From Haemophilus sp. HMSC068C11 (GTDB lineage Bacteria; Pseudomonadota; Gammaproteobacteria; Enterobacterales; Pasteurellaceae): DNA of 64,000 nucleotides. This document shows positions 36,451-44,741 of the stretch, piece by piece. Below the pieces are notes generated by a model. The model was not told the origin of the DNA and did no database searches. It saw nothing but the letters and a program-made list of their open reading frames with translations. The number at the start of each line of letters is the position of its first letter. The stretch's first letter is position 1. The DNA lies in the NCBI RefSeq assembly GCF_001815355.1, contig NZ_KV820361.1, positions 106,230 to 170,229 on the forward strand, written 5' to 3'. The position numbers were made by a program, and so were the translations under genes.

Positions 36451-37431
36451 CTATGGGTTTATCTCTTTGCTTTCACGCAGTTTTTTCAGAATTGTTTTCA
36501 TTTTTTCGTCTAGTTGAGCATTGAGACGTAATGTTTCACCCGTTTTAGGATGCTCAAATCGAATAGAAAACGCATGTAAAAACAAGCGATTAAGCCCGAG
36601 ATCTTGCATATATTTATCAAATTCTTTATCACCGTATTTATCATCCAGTGCAATCGGGTGTCCTGCATACTGGGTATGAACTCTGATCTGATGAGTTCTT
36701 CCTGTTACAGGTGACGCTTTTACTAAGGTCGCATTTTGATAGCGTTCTTCGATGGCAAATCGCGTTTCTGAAGGTTTGCCTTGTTCACTGACTTTAACGA
36801 TGCGTTCACCACTGGCCAATTCATTTTTTAATAAAGGGGCTTGCACGACTTTTACATGAGATTGCCATTGGCCGCGTACGAGTGCGAGATAATCTTTTTG
36901 CACGGTTTTAACACGAAGTTGTTCGTGTAAGTTGCGTAAGGCAGAACGTTTTTTGGCGACTAATAAAATACCTGATGTATCTCTGTCTAAACGGTGGACC
37001 AATTCTAAAAAACGGGCTTCAGGACGTAATGCACGCAAGGCTTCAATCACACCAAAATTCAAGCCACTCCCGCCATGAACCGCTATGCCGGAAGGTTTGT
37101 TCAATACTAATAAACAGTCATCTTCAAAAATAATATGGCTTTCAAGGGAGGCGACTTTATTCAAGTTTTTAGAAATTGGGGCAGTATTTTTTTCAGAAAC
37201 ACGAACAGGTGGCACACGCACCACATCACCATTTTGTAATTTATATTCAGGTTTGATTCGCCCTTTGTTCACACGCACTTCGCCTTTACGCAGAATGCGG
37301 TAAATCAAACTTTTTGGTACACCTTTTAATTTTGCCAATAAATAATTATCAATGCGTTGTCCTGCTTCATCTTCAGAAATCGTGAGCATTTTGACGGATT
37401 GATTGATGATTTTTTCTTGTTTTTCAGTCAT
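36451..37431 (-). CDS. rluC: RluC, 23S rRNA pseudouridine synthase
   Basis: Makes pseudouridine at positions 955, 2504 and 2580 of 23S rRNA (known for E. coli RluC). An S4 RNA-binding domain at residues about 17-75 (AGQRIDNYLLAKLKGVPKSLIYRILRKGEVRVNKGR) precedes the catalytic domain with HRLDRDTSG (catalytic Asp) and HQIRVHTQYAGHPIALD. 326 residues. Divergent from rne across a 427-base region, the same arrangement as in E. coli. Confidence 0.95.
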   Translation of the reverse strand: MTEKQEKIINQSVKMLTISEDEAGQRIDNYLLAKLKGVPKSLIYRILRKGEVRVNKGRIKPEYKLQNGDVVRVPPVRVSEKNTAPISKNLNKVASLESHIIFEDDCLLVLNKPSGIAVHGGSGLNFGVIEALRALRPEARFLELVHRLDRDTSGILLVAKKRSALRNLHEQLRVKTVQKDYLALVRGQWQSHVKVVQAPLLKNELASGERIVKVSEQGKPSETRFAIEERYQNATLVKASPVTGRTHQIRVHTQYAGHPIALDDKYGDKEFDKYMQDLGLNRLFLHAFSIRFEHPKTGETLRLNAQLDEKMKTILKKLRESKEINP

Positions 37432-37499
37432 TGAATCTGTCCTTTAAAAATTGGGCTGAATCATATCACAATATCCCTGGTGAGAATAGCAAGAATGCC

Positions 37500-37858
37500 T
37501 TGCTAATTTAGCCTCGAATGTGGATAATAGAGCGTCTTTCTGCGCCTCAAATTTGGCATTTAGAAAGTGATTTTGTATGTTGGTCAAAACTCAATGCGGC
37601 AAATGGCATAAGACATTGATAATCAACATGTTTTTCTTGAAGATTGACGCTTCCTTGCAATGCGTAATTAACACATCGCATTGTTTTACGAAAATTGTCT
37701 TAGATAACAATTGAGTATGCTATCAATGCACCCAGCAACACACAGTCGTGAGATTGACTGTTCGCGAGAAACACGAGGTCGATGGCTAAGGTCAGTAAAT
37801 CTGTAAAGTGCGGTTAATTTTCAAGGTATTTTAGATAATTCAAAACGAGAAATTGACA
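37500..37858 (+). promoter_or_regulatory. rne promoter and long 5' leader
   Basis: TTGCTA, 17 bases and GATAAT give a plausible promoter (37500-37528), predicting a leader of about 324 bases before the rne start. E. coli rne has a 361-base leader through which RNase E degrades its own mRNA. Visible hairpins here include ACAGTC / GACTGT at 37742-37761. An exact uptake sequence lies at 37806-37814. No reading frame with a good start was seen in the region. Confidence 0.55.
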
Positions 37859-40702
37859 ATGAAAAGAATGTTAATCAATGCGACTCAAAAAGAAGAGTTG
37901 CGCGTTGCGTTGGTCGATGGCCAGCGTTTATTCGACTTGGATATTGAAAGTCCGGGTCATGAACAGAAAAAAGCCAATATTTACAAAGGGAAAATCACTC
38001 GCGTAGAGCCGAGTTTAGAAGCAGCCTTTGTGGATTATGGTGCTGAGCGCCATGGCTTCCTTCCTTTAAAAGAAATTGCCCGCGAGTATTTCCCTGCTGA
38101 TTATGTGTTCCAAGGTCGTCCAAATATCCGTGATATTTTGACCGAAGGCCAAGAAGTGATCGTTCAGGTGAACAAAGAAGAGCGCGGAAATAAAGGCGCG
38201 GCCTTAACCACTTTTGTTTCCCTTGCCGGTAGTTATTTGGTGATTATGCCAAACAATCCGCGTGCAGGTGGTATCTCTCGCCGTATTGAAGGCGATGAAC
38301 GTATCGAATTAAAAGAAGCATTGAGTTCTTTAGATGTACCGGAAGGCGTTGGTCTTATCGTGCGTACAGCGGGTGTAGGTAAATCACCAGAAGAATTACA
38401 ATGGGACTTAAAAGTACTTTTACATCATTGGGAAGCGATCAAACAAGCTTCACAAAGTCGTCCGGCGCCGTTCTTAATTCACCAAGAAAGTGATGTGATC
38501 GTTCGTGCGATCCGTGATTACTTGCGTCGTGATATCGGTGAGATCTTAATTGATAGCCCGAAAGTATTTGAAAAAGCGAAAGCACACATCAAACTTGTAC
38601 GCCCAGATTTCATCAATCGTGTGAAACTGTATCAAGGCGAAGTGCCGTTATTTAGTCACTATCAAATTGAGTCACAAATTGAATCCGCCTTCCAACGTGA
38701 AGTGCGTTTACCTTCTGGTGGTTCGATTGTCATTGATGTGACAGAAGCGTTAACGGCGATCGATATTAACTCGGCGCGTTCAACTCGTGGTGGTGATATT
38801 GAAGAAACCGCATTAAATACCAACCTTGAAGCCGCAGATGAAATTGCTCGTCAATTACGTTTACGTGACCTAGGTGGCTTAGTGGTCATCGATTTCATCG
38901 ATATGACACCTGTTCGTCACCAACGTGAAGTAGAAAACCGTATTCGTGATGCGGTACGTCAAGACCGTGCTCGAATTCAAATTAGCCGTATTTCTCGCTT
39001 CGGTTTGTTGGAAATGTCGCGTCAGCGTTTAAGCCCGTCATTAGGTGAATCTTCTCACCATGTTTGCCCACGCTGTCAAGGTACAGGTAAAGTGCGTGAT
39101 AACGAAAGTTTATCACTTTCTATCTTACGTTTAATCGAAGAAGAAGCGTTAAAAGAAAATACCAAACAAGTACACACCATCGTGCCAGTACAAATTGCAT
39201 CTTATTTACTTAACGAAAAACGTAAAGCCGTTCATAGCATCGAAAAACGCCATGATGTTGATATTATCGTGGTACCAAATGAAGCAATGGAAACGCCACA
39301 TTTCAGCGTATTCCGTGTTCGTGAGGGCGAAGAGCTAAATGAATTAAGCTATAACTTAGCGAAATTCCATGATGCACAAGACGATACATTTGTACCAGAA
39401 GAGTCTCTAGTTTCTCGCAATATTGAAACTGCAGCAGTGACCTCTGAGCAAGTGATGGAAAGTGCAGCAGTATCTTTATCGATTCCAACAGCTGCACCAG
39501 CACCGGTTGAGCGTAAATCGGAAGAACCATCATTGTTTGCGAAAATTGTTGCCGCAATTAAAGGTTTATTTGCTTCTGAACCAAAAGAAGAAGAGAAAAA
39601 TCAAAATAACCGCAACAATCGTAACAACAACCGTAATAATCGCCGCAATCAAGATCGTCGTAATAATCGTCGTTCTCGCAACAACGAAAACAACGATAAT
39701 GCGAAAAATACAGATGAAGAAAACGATAATGCGAAAAATACAGATGAAGAAAATGCACGTCTAACTCGCGAGCGTGTAAATAATCGTCGCAATCGTCGTA
39801 ACGCGAATGAAGAAGTGACATCTGAAAGTGCGGTTAATTTTGCTCATGTTTCTGATGATAATCGTCAAGAAGAAAAAACAGAGAAACCGGTAGCAGAGCG
39901 TCGTCAACGTCGTGATTTACGTAAACGTGTTCGTATTGAGGACAATGCAAATAACGTAAATGAGAATGTTATTGAAGCGGTTGAAGTACCAGTTGTTGAG
40001 ACTGTTCAAAATGAAGTGGTTGAAAACAATGTTGCTGATAATGCTGAAGATAAACCACGTCAAGAACGTCAGCGTCGTACTCCACGTCATTTACGTACAT
40101 CGAATAATCAACGCCGTCGTCGTAATGAAGTGAAGTCACCAATGCCATTATTTGCGGCAGTTGCTTCACCTGAATTAGCAAGCGGTAAAGTTTGTGTCGA
40201 TTATTCTGTTGTGAATGCAGCGAAAGAAAGCAATTTCTTATCTGTGGATGAATTGCTTGAGCAAGAAAAAACGAAAAAAGGTGTGATCACCCCGGCAACT
40301 GGTATTGTCGTGGAAGAAAAATCAGTTGAAGCACAACCTGCGTTAGATTTCATTACTCAACCGGCAAATGAAGCGGTTCAACAGAAAGTGCAAGAGTCAT
40401 TAGAACGCTTGCATCATAAACCAGAACCAGTTGCTCAAGTTGCAACGGCAGAAGTGGAACCACAAGAAAAAGCTGAGCTCGCTCGTTCTTATGTGTTCAC
40501 AGGTCGTGCAGGTACCATTTCAGCAGTACAGCACACAAAAGCAGCGATGACATTAGCGAAAGCACCAGATGAAGAGTCTAAACCATTCCCAATTGTAGAA
40601 TGGACAGAGTCTCGCTATTACTTTAACGGTAAAGGCGCGGCAGGTCATCATAGTGCAATTAGTCACATTTACTCTGAACCTACACAAGCAAAATCAGAGT
40701 AA
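37859..40702 (+). CDS. rne: RNase E
   Basis: Essential endoribonuclease for mRNA decay and tRNA/rRNA processing, scaffold of the degradosome. The catalytic half (about residues 1-530) includes the S1 domain from [27 protein letters not shown], the DNase I-like domain with [20 protein letters not shown], and the zinc link CPRC at 403-406. The remaining 400 residues are disordered and rich in Asn/Arg (two basic RNA-binding stretches) with acidic linkers. I use [13 protein letters not shown] rather than the TTG two codons earlier. 947 residues, against 1061 in E. coli. Contains a 30-base in-frame tandem repeat. Confidence 0.95.
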   Translation: MKRMLINATQKEELRVALVDGQRLFDLDIESPGHEQKKANIYKGKITRVEPSLEAAFVDYGAERHGFLPLKEIAREYFPADYVFQGRPNIRDILTEGQEVIVQVNKEERGNKGAALTTFVSLAGSYLVIMPNNPRAGGISRRIEGDERIELKEALSSLDVPEGVGLIVRTAGVGKSPEELQWDLKVLLHHWEAIKQASQSRPAPFLIHQESDVIVRAIRDYLRRDIGEILIDSPKVFEKAKAHIKLVRPDFINRVKLYQGEVPLFSHYQIESQIESAFQREVRLPSGGSIVIDVTEALTAIDINSARSTRGGDIEETALNTNLEAADEIARQLRLRDLGGLVVIDFIDMTPVRHQREVENRIRDAVRQDRARIQISRISRFGLLEMSRQRLSPSLGESSHHVCPRCQGTGKVRDNESLSLSILRLIEEEALKENTKQVHTIVPVQIASYLLNEKRKAVHSIEKRHDVDIIVVPNEAMETPHFSVFRVREGEELNELSYNLAKFHDAQDDTFVPEESLVSRNIETAAVTSEQVMESAAVSLSIPTAAPAPVERKSEEPSLFAKIVAAIKGLFASEPKEEEKNQNNRNNRNNNRNNRRNQDRRNNRRSRNNENNDNAKNTDEENDNAKNTDEENARLTRERVNNRRNRRNANEEVTSESAVNFAHVSDDNRQEEKTEKPVAERRQRRDLRKRVRIEDNANNVNENVIEAVEVPVVETVQNEVVENNVADNAEDKPRQERQRRTPRHLRTSNNQRRRRNEVKSPMPLFAAVASPELASGKVCVDYSVVNAAKESNFLSVDELLEQEKTKKGVITPATGIVVEEKSVEAQPALDFITQPANEAVQQKVQESLERLHHKPEPVAQVATAEVEPQEKAELARSYVFTGRAGTISAVQHTKAAMTLAKAPDEESKPFPIVEWTESRYYFNGKGAAGHHSAISHIYSEPTQAKSE
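39692..39751 (+). repeat. Tandem 30-base repeat in rne
   Basis: Two perfect copies of a 30-base unit encode [10 protein letters not shown] twice in the disordered C-terminal half of RNase E. The length is a multiple of three, so copy-number change would leave the frame intact. Confidence 0.95.
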
Positions 40703-40718
40703 TATCTTAACCATAAAG

Positions 40719-40745
40719 ACGGAACCAGTAGGTTCCGTTTTTATT
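40719..40745 (+). terminator. Terminator after rne
   Basis: Eight-base perfect stem ACGGAACC / GGTTCCGT with AGTA loop, followed by TTTTTATTTT. Confidence 0.9.
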
Positions 40746-40809
40746 TTGTGTATTTTTAAAACATAGTGATTTAAAAGTAGTCAGTCAGATAATTTTTTTA
40801 TTTTCTTGC

Positions 40810-40838
40810 TTGACGGGGTGGGGGAAAAAACGTATTAT
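40810..40838 (+). promoter_or_regulatory. tRNA-Ser promoter
   Basis: TTGACG, 17-base spacer with a G run, and TATTAT, 18 bases before the tRNA gene. Confidence 0.8.
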
Positions 40839-40856
40839 TCACCTCGCTTAAATCAC

Positions 40857-40946
40857 GGAGGAATGGTCGAGTGGTTGAAGGCACCGGTCTTGAAAACCGG
40901 CGAGGGTTTACGCCCTCCGTGAGTTCGAATCTCACTTCCTCCGCCA
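40857..40946 (+). tRNA. tRNA-Ser (anticodon TGA)
   Basis: Class II tRNA of 90 bases with encoded CCA. Acceptor stem GGAGGAA / TTCCTCC, anticodon stem CCGGT/ACCGG enclosing CTTGAAA (anticodon TGA), a long variable arm GAGGGTTTACGCCCTC, and T loop TTCGAAT. Confidence 0.97.
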
Positions 40947-40955
40947 TCAAATTCA

Positions 40956-40989
40956 AAAAATCCCTAAGTCGAAAGATTTAGGGATTTTT
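40956..40989 (+). terminator. Terminator after tRNA-Ser
   Basis: Stem AAAAATCCCTAAGTC / GATTTAGGGATTTTT with one G-T pair and a GAAA loop. AT-rich flanks make it usable from both sides. Confidence 0.88.
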
Positions 40990-41014
40990 GCTTTTCAGTC
41001 TATTAAAAAATATC

Positions 41015-41596
41015 TTATTTTTTGACTGCACTTTCTTGGGCCTCTTTAAAGGCAAGGTATTCTTCTAAGGTCTCAATCGCTTCTAAACATTTTTGACGGC
41101 GAGTTAAATAAATCGCGGCTGTTTGCTTATGCATATCTTGCTGAATATCTGTTTGAGCCGTATTAGCTTGTGCTTTAGCTTCTTCGTATTTTTCCGTGAG
41201 TTGCTGCAAGGCTTCATAATACTTTTCTAGACGCTCTCTAGGAGGGAGACGATGAATGCTATGTTGTGATTTACTACTTGCAACTTGTGGCTCTGCTATT
41301 TTCGGTTGAATGGGCTTTTTATGCTTGCGATTCATGGCTTCAGTCAAGGCGGTACATTGCCCTAAAAGATGTTCTGCCATAAATACAATTTGCTCTTCAT
41401 TTTGATGGGGGATATTAGATAGCTTAGTTAAGCTCTGCTGGATTTCTTTGAGATAAAAACCGACGGTTTCAAAATCTTCGGTAAATAAAGTGCGGTTAAA
41501 TTTTGCGTTGATTTTTTTATCAGAGTCAGCTTGATAGGCTTGAGTTAGTTGCTGTACTTTTTGCTCGAGCGTATTGAGTAATGATTGAATAGACAT
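41015..41596 (-). CDS. priC: PriC, primosomal replication protein
   Basis: Loads DnaB at stalled forks by binding SSB and gapped DNA. 193 residues, helical; the family core RLPPRERLEKYYEALQQLTEKYE and TRRQKCLEAIETLEEYLAFKE are visible near the C-terminus. I use the ATG preceded by GGGGA, since the longer frame runs back through the hairpin and into the upstream transporter gene. That hairpin overlaps its ribosome site. Short and divergent as expected for PriC. Confidence 0.88.
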   Translation of the reverse strand: MSIQSLLNTLEQKVQQLTQAYQADSDKKINAKFNRTLFTEDFETVGFYLKEIQQSLTKLSNIPHQNEEQIVFMAEHLLGQCTALTEAMNRKHKKPIQPKIAEPQVASSKSQHSIHRLPPRERLEKYYEALQQLTEKYEEAKAQANTAQTDIQQDMHKQTAAIYLTRRQKCLEAIETLEEYLAFKEAQESAVKK

Positions 41597-41600
41597 AAAA

Positions 41601-41627
41601 AATCCCCGCATAATGTATGCAGGGATT
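41601..41627 (-). terminator. Terminator of the transporter gene that overlaps the priC ribosome site
   Basis: AATCCCTGCATA / TATGCGGGGATT (one mismatch) with a three-base loop on the minus strand, followed by TTTTT and the priC ATG. The right arm contains the GGGGA ribosome site of priC. Confidence 0.8.
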
Positions 41628-41634
41628 ATAACGA

Positions 41635-42987
41635 TTAAAGGGTCATGGCTGCAATCCAACCGAACGCTAATAATGGGATATTGTAGTGAATAAAGGTTGG
41701 CACAACAGAATCCCAAATGTGGTCGTGTTTACCATCTATATTCAAACCGGATGTCGGCCCAAGTGTTGAGTCAGAAGCCGGTGAACCCGCATCCCCTAAT
41801 GCCGCCGCTACACCTACGATAGCGACTGTCGCAAGTGGTGAGAAACCAAAAGAGAGACAAAGTGGTACATAAATTGAGGTGATAATTGGTACAGTTGAGA
41901 AAGAAGAACCAATACCCATGGTAATCAATAACCCAACGAGTAACATTAAGAATGCCGCAACGCCTTTACTTTGAATCGCACCCGTTGAAAGCGCATCAAC
42001 TAACTCTTTCACACCGCTTGTGGTATTAATCACATTAGCGAAACCAGACGCTGCAATCATAACAAAGCCAATCATCGCCATTAAACGTAAGCCTTGTTGG
42101 AAAATATCATTACTTTCTTTGAGTTTGAAGATACCGAATACACCGAAAATGATTAAACCAACTAAACCACCAATAATTGTAGAGCTTGTGAAAAGCTGTG
42201 TGGCAAAAGTGGCGACAATAGCAACCGCACTTGCAGTAATTTGAATAGGTTTAATGTTCGCAATGTGTTGTTCAATTTCAGTTGTAGTTGGTTCAGTCGT
42301 TGTCACAACATACTCTCGCGGTTTGCGATAGGTAACAAACACCGCAGTGAGTAAACCAAGAATCATACCTGAAACAGGGATAAGCATAGCAAGAGAAACT
42401 TCACCTACACTAGTTTGTAAGCCGAGTGATGCACCAGCAAGATTGATATTTTTAACTAAAACACTTTCAATAAAGATTTTCCCGAAACCGACAGGTAAGA
42501 TCATATAGGTTGCCGTTAAACCGAAGGTAATAATACAAGCGACTGCACGACGGTCGATTTTTAAACGGTTAAAAATAGAAAGTAACGGCGGCACAACAAT
42601 CGGGATAAACGCAATGTGCACTGGGAGTAAGTTTTGGGATGAAATAGCGAATAAAAGTAAAATACTCAGTAGCGTATATTTAAACCAAGCTAAATTTTTT
42701 CCGGTTGGTGTTTTATTCATTCGGGTAATGATTTTGTAGGCAAGCAAATCAGTGATACCAGATTTTGAAATCGCAATGGCAAATGCGCCTAACATGGCGT
42801 AGTTCATCGCTACTTCAGCTCCACCACCTAAACCACCTGTAAAGGCTTCAATGGTTTTTCCTAAACCTAAGTCACCACACAAGCCTGCAGTCAGAGCGGA
42901 AATCACCAGTGCGATAACCACGTTTACGCGCAGCAAGCTTAACGCTAGTAGCACGACAATTGAAATAACAACGGGATTCGATAACAT
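41635..42987 (-). CDS. Putative histidine transporter, NhaC/YuiF-type secondary carrier
   Basis: Polytopic inner-membrane protein of 450 residues with about 11-12 helices, annotated in most genomes as a Na+/H+ antiporter-family protein; orthologues include B. subtilis YuiF. The family motif VPIITSIYVPLCLSFGFSP and GDAGSPASDSTLGPTSGLNID is present at about 365-420. Its leader contains a complete histidine attenuator, so its expression should rise when charged tRNA-His runs out. That makes histidine uptake the likely function, as predicted earlier by comparative genomics for YuiF orthologues. No energetics can be read from the sequence. Preceded by an 18-codon ORF. Confidence 0.78.
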   Translation of the reverse strand: MLSNPVVISIVVLLALSLLRVNVVIALVISALTAGLCGDLGLGKTIEAFTGGLGGGAEVAMNYAMLGAFAIAISKSGITDLLAYKIITRMNKTPTGKNLAWFKYTLLSILLLFAISSQNLLPVHIAFIPIVVPPLLSIFNRLKIDRRAVACIITFGLTATYMILPVGFGKIFIESVLVKNINLAGASLGLQTSVGEVSLAMLIPVSGMILGLLTAVFVTYRKPREYVVTTTEPTTTEIEQHIANIKPIQITASAVAIVATFATQLFTSSTIIGGLVGLIIFGVFGIFKLKESNDIFQQGLRLMAMIGFVMIAASGFANVINTTSGVKELVDALSTGAIQSKGVAAFLMLLVGLLITMGIGSSFSTVPIITSIYVPLCLSFGFSPLATVAIVGVAAALGDAGSPASDSTLGPTSGLNIDGKHDHIWDSVVPTFIHYNIPLLAFGWIAAMTL

Positions 42988-43005
42988 ATTGTTGTTCCTT
43001 ATTGA

Positions 43006-43062
43006 TTAATTAAAAGAAAAAGGTCGCATAAAAGAAAATTGATTTAAGGTTAAATGTCGCAT
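43006..43062 (-). CDS. Unrecognised 18-codon ORF before the transporter
   Basis: ATG after AGGAG at a nine-base spacing encodes MRHLTLNQFSFMRPFSFN. It lies after the attenuator terminator, so it is only transcribed when the terminator is bypassed, and ends 18 bases before the transporter start. Its role is unknown; it could be a translational coupler, an upstream regulatory peptide or a stray frame. The strong ribosome site is the main support. Confidence 0.4.
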   Translation of the reverse strand: MRHLTLNQFSFMRPFSFN

Positions 43063-43089
43063 AGTAATAAACTCCTGTAAATTAATAAT

Positions 43090-43173
43090 AAAACAAAACC
43101 CCTCGAAAGTTGCCTTCCGAGGGGTAAGATTTTTTTGATCTTTATCTTGTCAGCTCGGAAGAAATCTTCCAAG
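43090..43173 (-). promoter_or_regulatory. Histidine attenuator: pause, antiterminator and terminator hairpins
   Basis: Read on the minus strand. Segment A CTTGGAAGA (43165-43173) pairs with B TCTTCCGAG (43154-43162); B can instead pair over 8 perfect bases with C CTCGGAAG (43114-43121); C with its flank, CCCCTCGGAAG, pairs with D CTTTCGAGGGG (GCAA loop) and is followed by TTTTGTTTT as terminator. Pairing of B with C excludes C-D. This is the arrangement of amino-acid attenuators such as those of the his and trp operons. Confidence 0.92.
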
Positions 43174-43193
43174 CACGCCAACAGCCTGAAAGA

Positions 43194-43238
43194 TTATTCA
43201 GTTGAATGGCGATGATGGTGACGAAGGATAAAGTTCAT
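43194..43238 (-). CDS. Histidine leader peptide
   Basis: ATG after GAGAG gives the 14-residue peptide MNFILRHHHRHSTE. Four of five consecutive residues are histidine. Ribosomes stall on these codons when tRNA-His is uncharged, which would block segment A and let the antiterminator form. It is close in type to the HisL peptides of enterobacteria but shorter and controls a transporter rather than the biosynthetic operon. Confidence 0.9.
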   Translation of the reverse strand: MNFILRHHHRHSTE

Positions 43239-43280
43239 TTGAAACTCTCTTATTTAGATAACTAAATTGAATTACTTTTT

Positions 43281-43309
43281 AAAATACGGTAAAGCGAAAA
43301 CGATTGCAA
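43281..43309 (-). promoter_or_regulatory. Promoter of the attenuated transporter transcript
   Basis: On the minus strand TTGCAA, 17 bases and TATTTT, about 43 bases upstream of the leader-peptide ATG. It overlaps the upstream region downstream of the rnt stop codon. Confidence 0.7.
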
Positions 43310-43334
43310 GTTTTTTTCTAAAAAATTTTAAAAA

Positions 43335-44024
43335 TTAAAGTGTGGTCTGATTTTCATCAGTTTTTTCCGTTGCATCGGGTTGAGCAATATGCGGGAAACC
43401 GCCAAGCTCTTTTAAGTGATTCACCATATAGCAAAATAATTCCGCAGTACGTTCGGTATCATATAGCGCTGAATGGGCTTGTTTGCCATCAAAAGGAATT
43501 TTTGCCGCTTGGCACGCTTTGACGAGTACTGTTTGCCCAAACATAAAACCGGCAAGCGTTGCCGTATCAAACATCCCAAAAGGGTGGAATGGATTGCGTT
43601 TTACACCCGTACGTTCAGCCGCAGCCATCACGAAGCTTTGGTCAAAAGCCGCATTATGTGCCACGATGATAGAACGCTGACATTCTGCATCTTTTTGTCC
43701 TCGACGCACCATTTGGAACAATCCCGTGATGGCATCTAATTCAGATACGGCACCACGCAATGGATTGTGAATATCAATCCCATTAAATTTGAGAGATTCG
43801 GGATTAATATTTGCCCCCTCAAATGGTTCAATATGAAAATGGCATTTTTGATCAGGTTGTAAATTGCCATTCTCATCCATTTTTAAGGTGATTGCTGCAA
43901 GCTCTAAAAGTGCATCTTTTTTTGCATCAAATCCCGCTGTTTCCACATCAATAATGACAGGGAAGTAGCCGCGAAAACGATTTTTTAATTGGTGGTGATA
44001 AGGAATTTCTTTAGAATTGGACAT
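43335..44024 (-). CDS. rnt: RNase T
   Basis: Exoribonuclease that trims 3' ends of tRNAs and other stable RNAs. DEDDh exonuclease with [10 protein letters not shown] (Asp/Glu), HNAAFDQSF (Asp) and [15 protein letters not shown] (His/Asp) in order; 229 residues is near the E. coli length of 215. It works as a homodimer. Follows gloA with a hairpin between them, so it may be read through from the gloA promoter. Confidence 0.96.
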   Translation of the reverse strand: MSNSKEIPYHHQLKNRFRGYFPVIIDVETAGFDAKKDALLELAAITLKMDENGNLQPDQKCHFHIEPFEGANINPESLKFNGIDIHNPLRGAVSELDAITGLFQMVRRGQKDAECQRSIIVAHNAAFDQSFVMAAAERTGVKRNPFHPFGMFDTATLAGFMFGQTVLVKACQAAKIPFDGKQAHSALYDTERTAELFCYMVNHLKELGGFPHIAQPDATEKTDENQTTL

Positions 44025-44044
44025 ATTGTATCCTTTTAAATAAA

Positions 44045-44066
44045 TAACGCAGGTAACCCTGCGTTA
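44045..44066 (-). terminator. Hairpin between gloA and rnt
   Basis: Perfect nine-base stem TAACGCAGG / CCTGCGTTA with TAAC loop. On the minus strand it is followed by TTTATTTAAAAGG, a weak tail, so it may be a partial terminator. An exact uptake word lies at 44086-44094. Confidence 0.6.
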
Positions 44067-44098
44067 TAAAAGAGCGAAAAAATCAACCGCACTTTTAA

Positions 44099-44506
44099 TT
44101 AATTGCCTAGACCAGATTTTGAGCTTTTATTTTCGATAAATTCAATTTTATAGCCATCTGGATCTTCAACGAAGGCAATAACGGTTGTACCACCTTTAAC
44201 TGGGCCTGGTTCGCGAGTCACTTTACCACCGCTTGCACGAACTGCTTCACAAATAGCATAAATATCATCAACACCGATAGCAATATGTCCATATGCTGTA
44301 CCTTGTTCATATTTATCTACGCCCCAATTGTATGTTAATTCAATTTCTGCGGCACTTTCGCCATCTTCGTAACCTAAAAATGCAAGCGTATATTTATATT
44401 CTGGGTTTTCACTCGTACGCAATAAACGCATGCCTAAAACATCTTGATAAAATTTAATAGAGCGGTCTAAATCACCTACTCGAAGCATTGTGTGTAAAAT
44501 TTGCAT
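44099..44506 (-). CDS. gloA: GloA, lactoylglutathione lyase (glyoxalase I)
   Basis: Converts the hemithioacetal of methylglyoxal and glutathione to S-lactoylglutathione. All four metal ligands of E. coli GloA are in place at the same positions: His5, Glu56, His74 and Glu122. 135 residues, the same length as the E. coli Ni-dependent enzyme. It has its own extended -10 promoter and lies just upstream of rnt, as in other Pasteurellaceae and E. coli. Confidence 0.98.
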   Translation of the reverse strand: MQILHTMLRVGDLDRSIKFYQDVLGMRLLRTSENPEYKYTLAFLGYEDGESAAEIELTYNWGVDKYEQGTAYGHIAIGVDDIYAICEAVRASGGKVTREPGPVKGGTTVIAFVEDPDGYKIEFIENKSSKSGLGN

Positions 44507-44540
44507 CTTGTTTTCCTCTTTTCTATTGGGTTAGTGGATG

Positions 44541-44549
44541 ATTATAGCA
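44541..44549 (-). promoter_or_regulatory. gloA extended -10 promoter
   Basis: On the minus strand TGCTATAAT, a consensus extended -10, sits 35 bases before the gloA ATG. The -35 is poor. Confidence 0.65.
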
Positions 44550-44741
44550 TAGAAATTTTTAAATAGACTTAGGACGTAATTTATCCCAGAAATTAGAGTC
44601 GTTTAAATAACGAAAATGAACTAATCATTTGGAGTGGTCAGAGCTCAGTTTCATATTCAGATTTGGTAATCTGTTTTTTGTTGTAGTGGCCTAGCTATTA
44701 CAAGGATACGACAAGTTGTAAATTATTATAGGAGGACAAAG

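Noticed and set aside
41597..41716. Upstream extension of priC into the transporter gene
   Set aside because: Would start inside the transporter frame with non-PriC sequence; the ATG at 41596 has GGGGA upstream.
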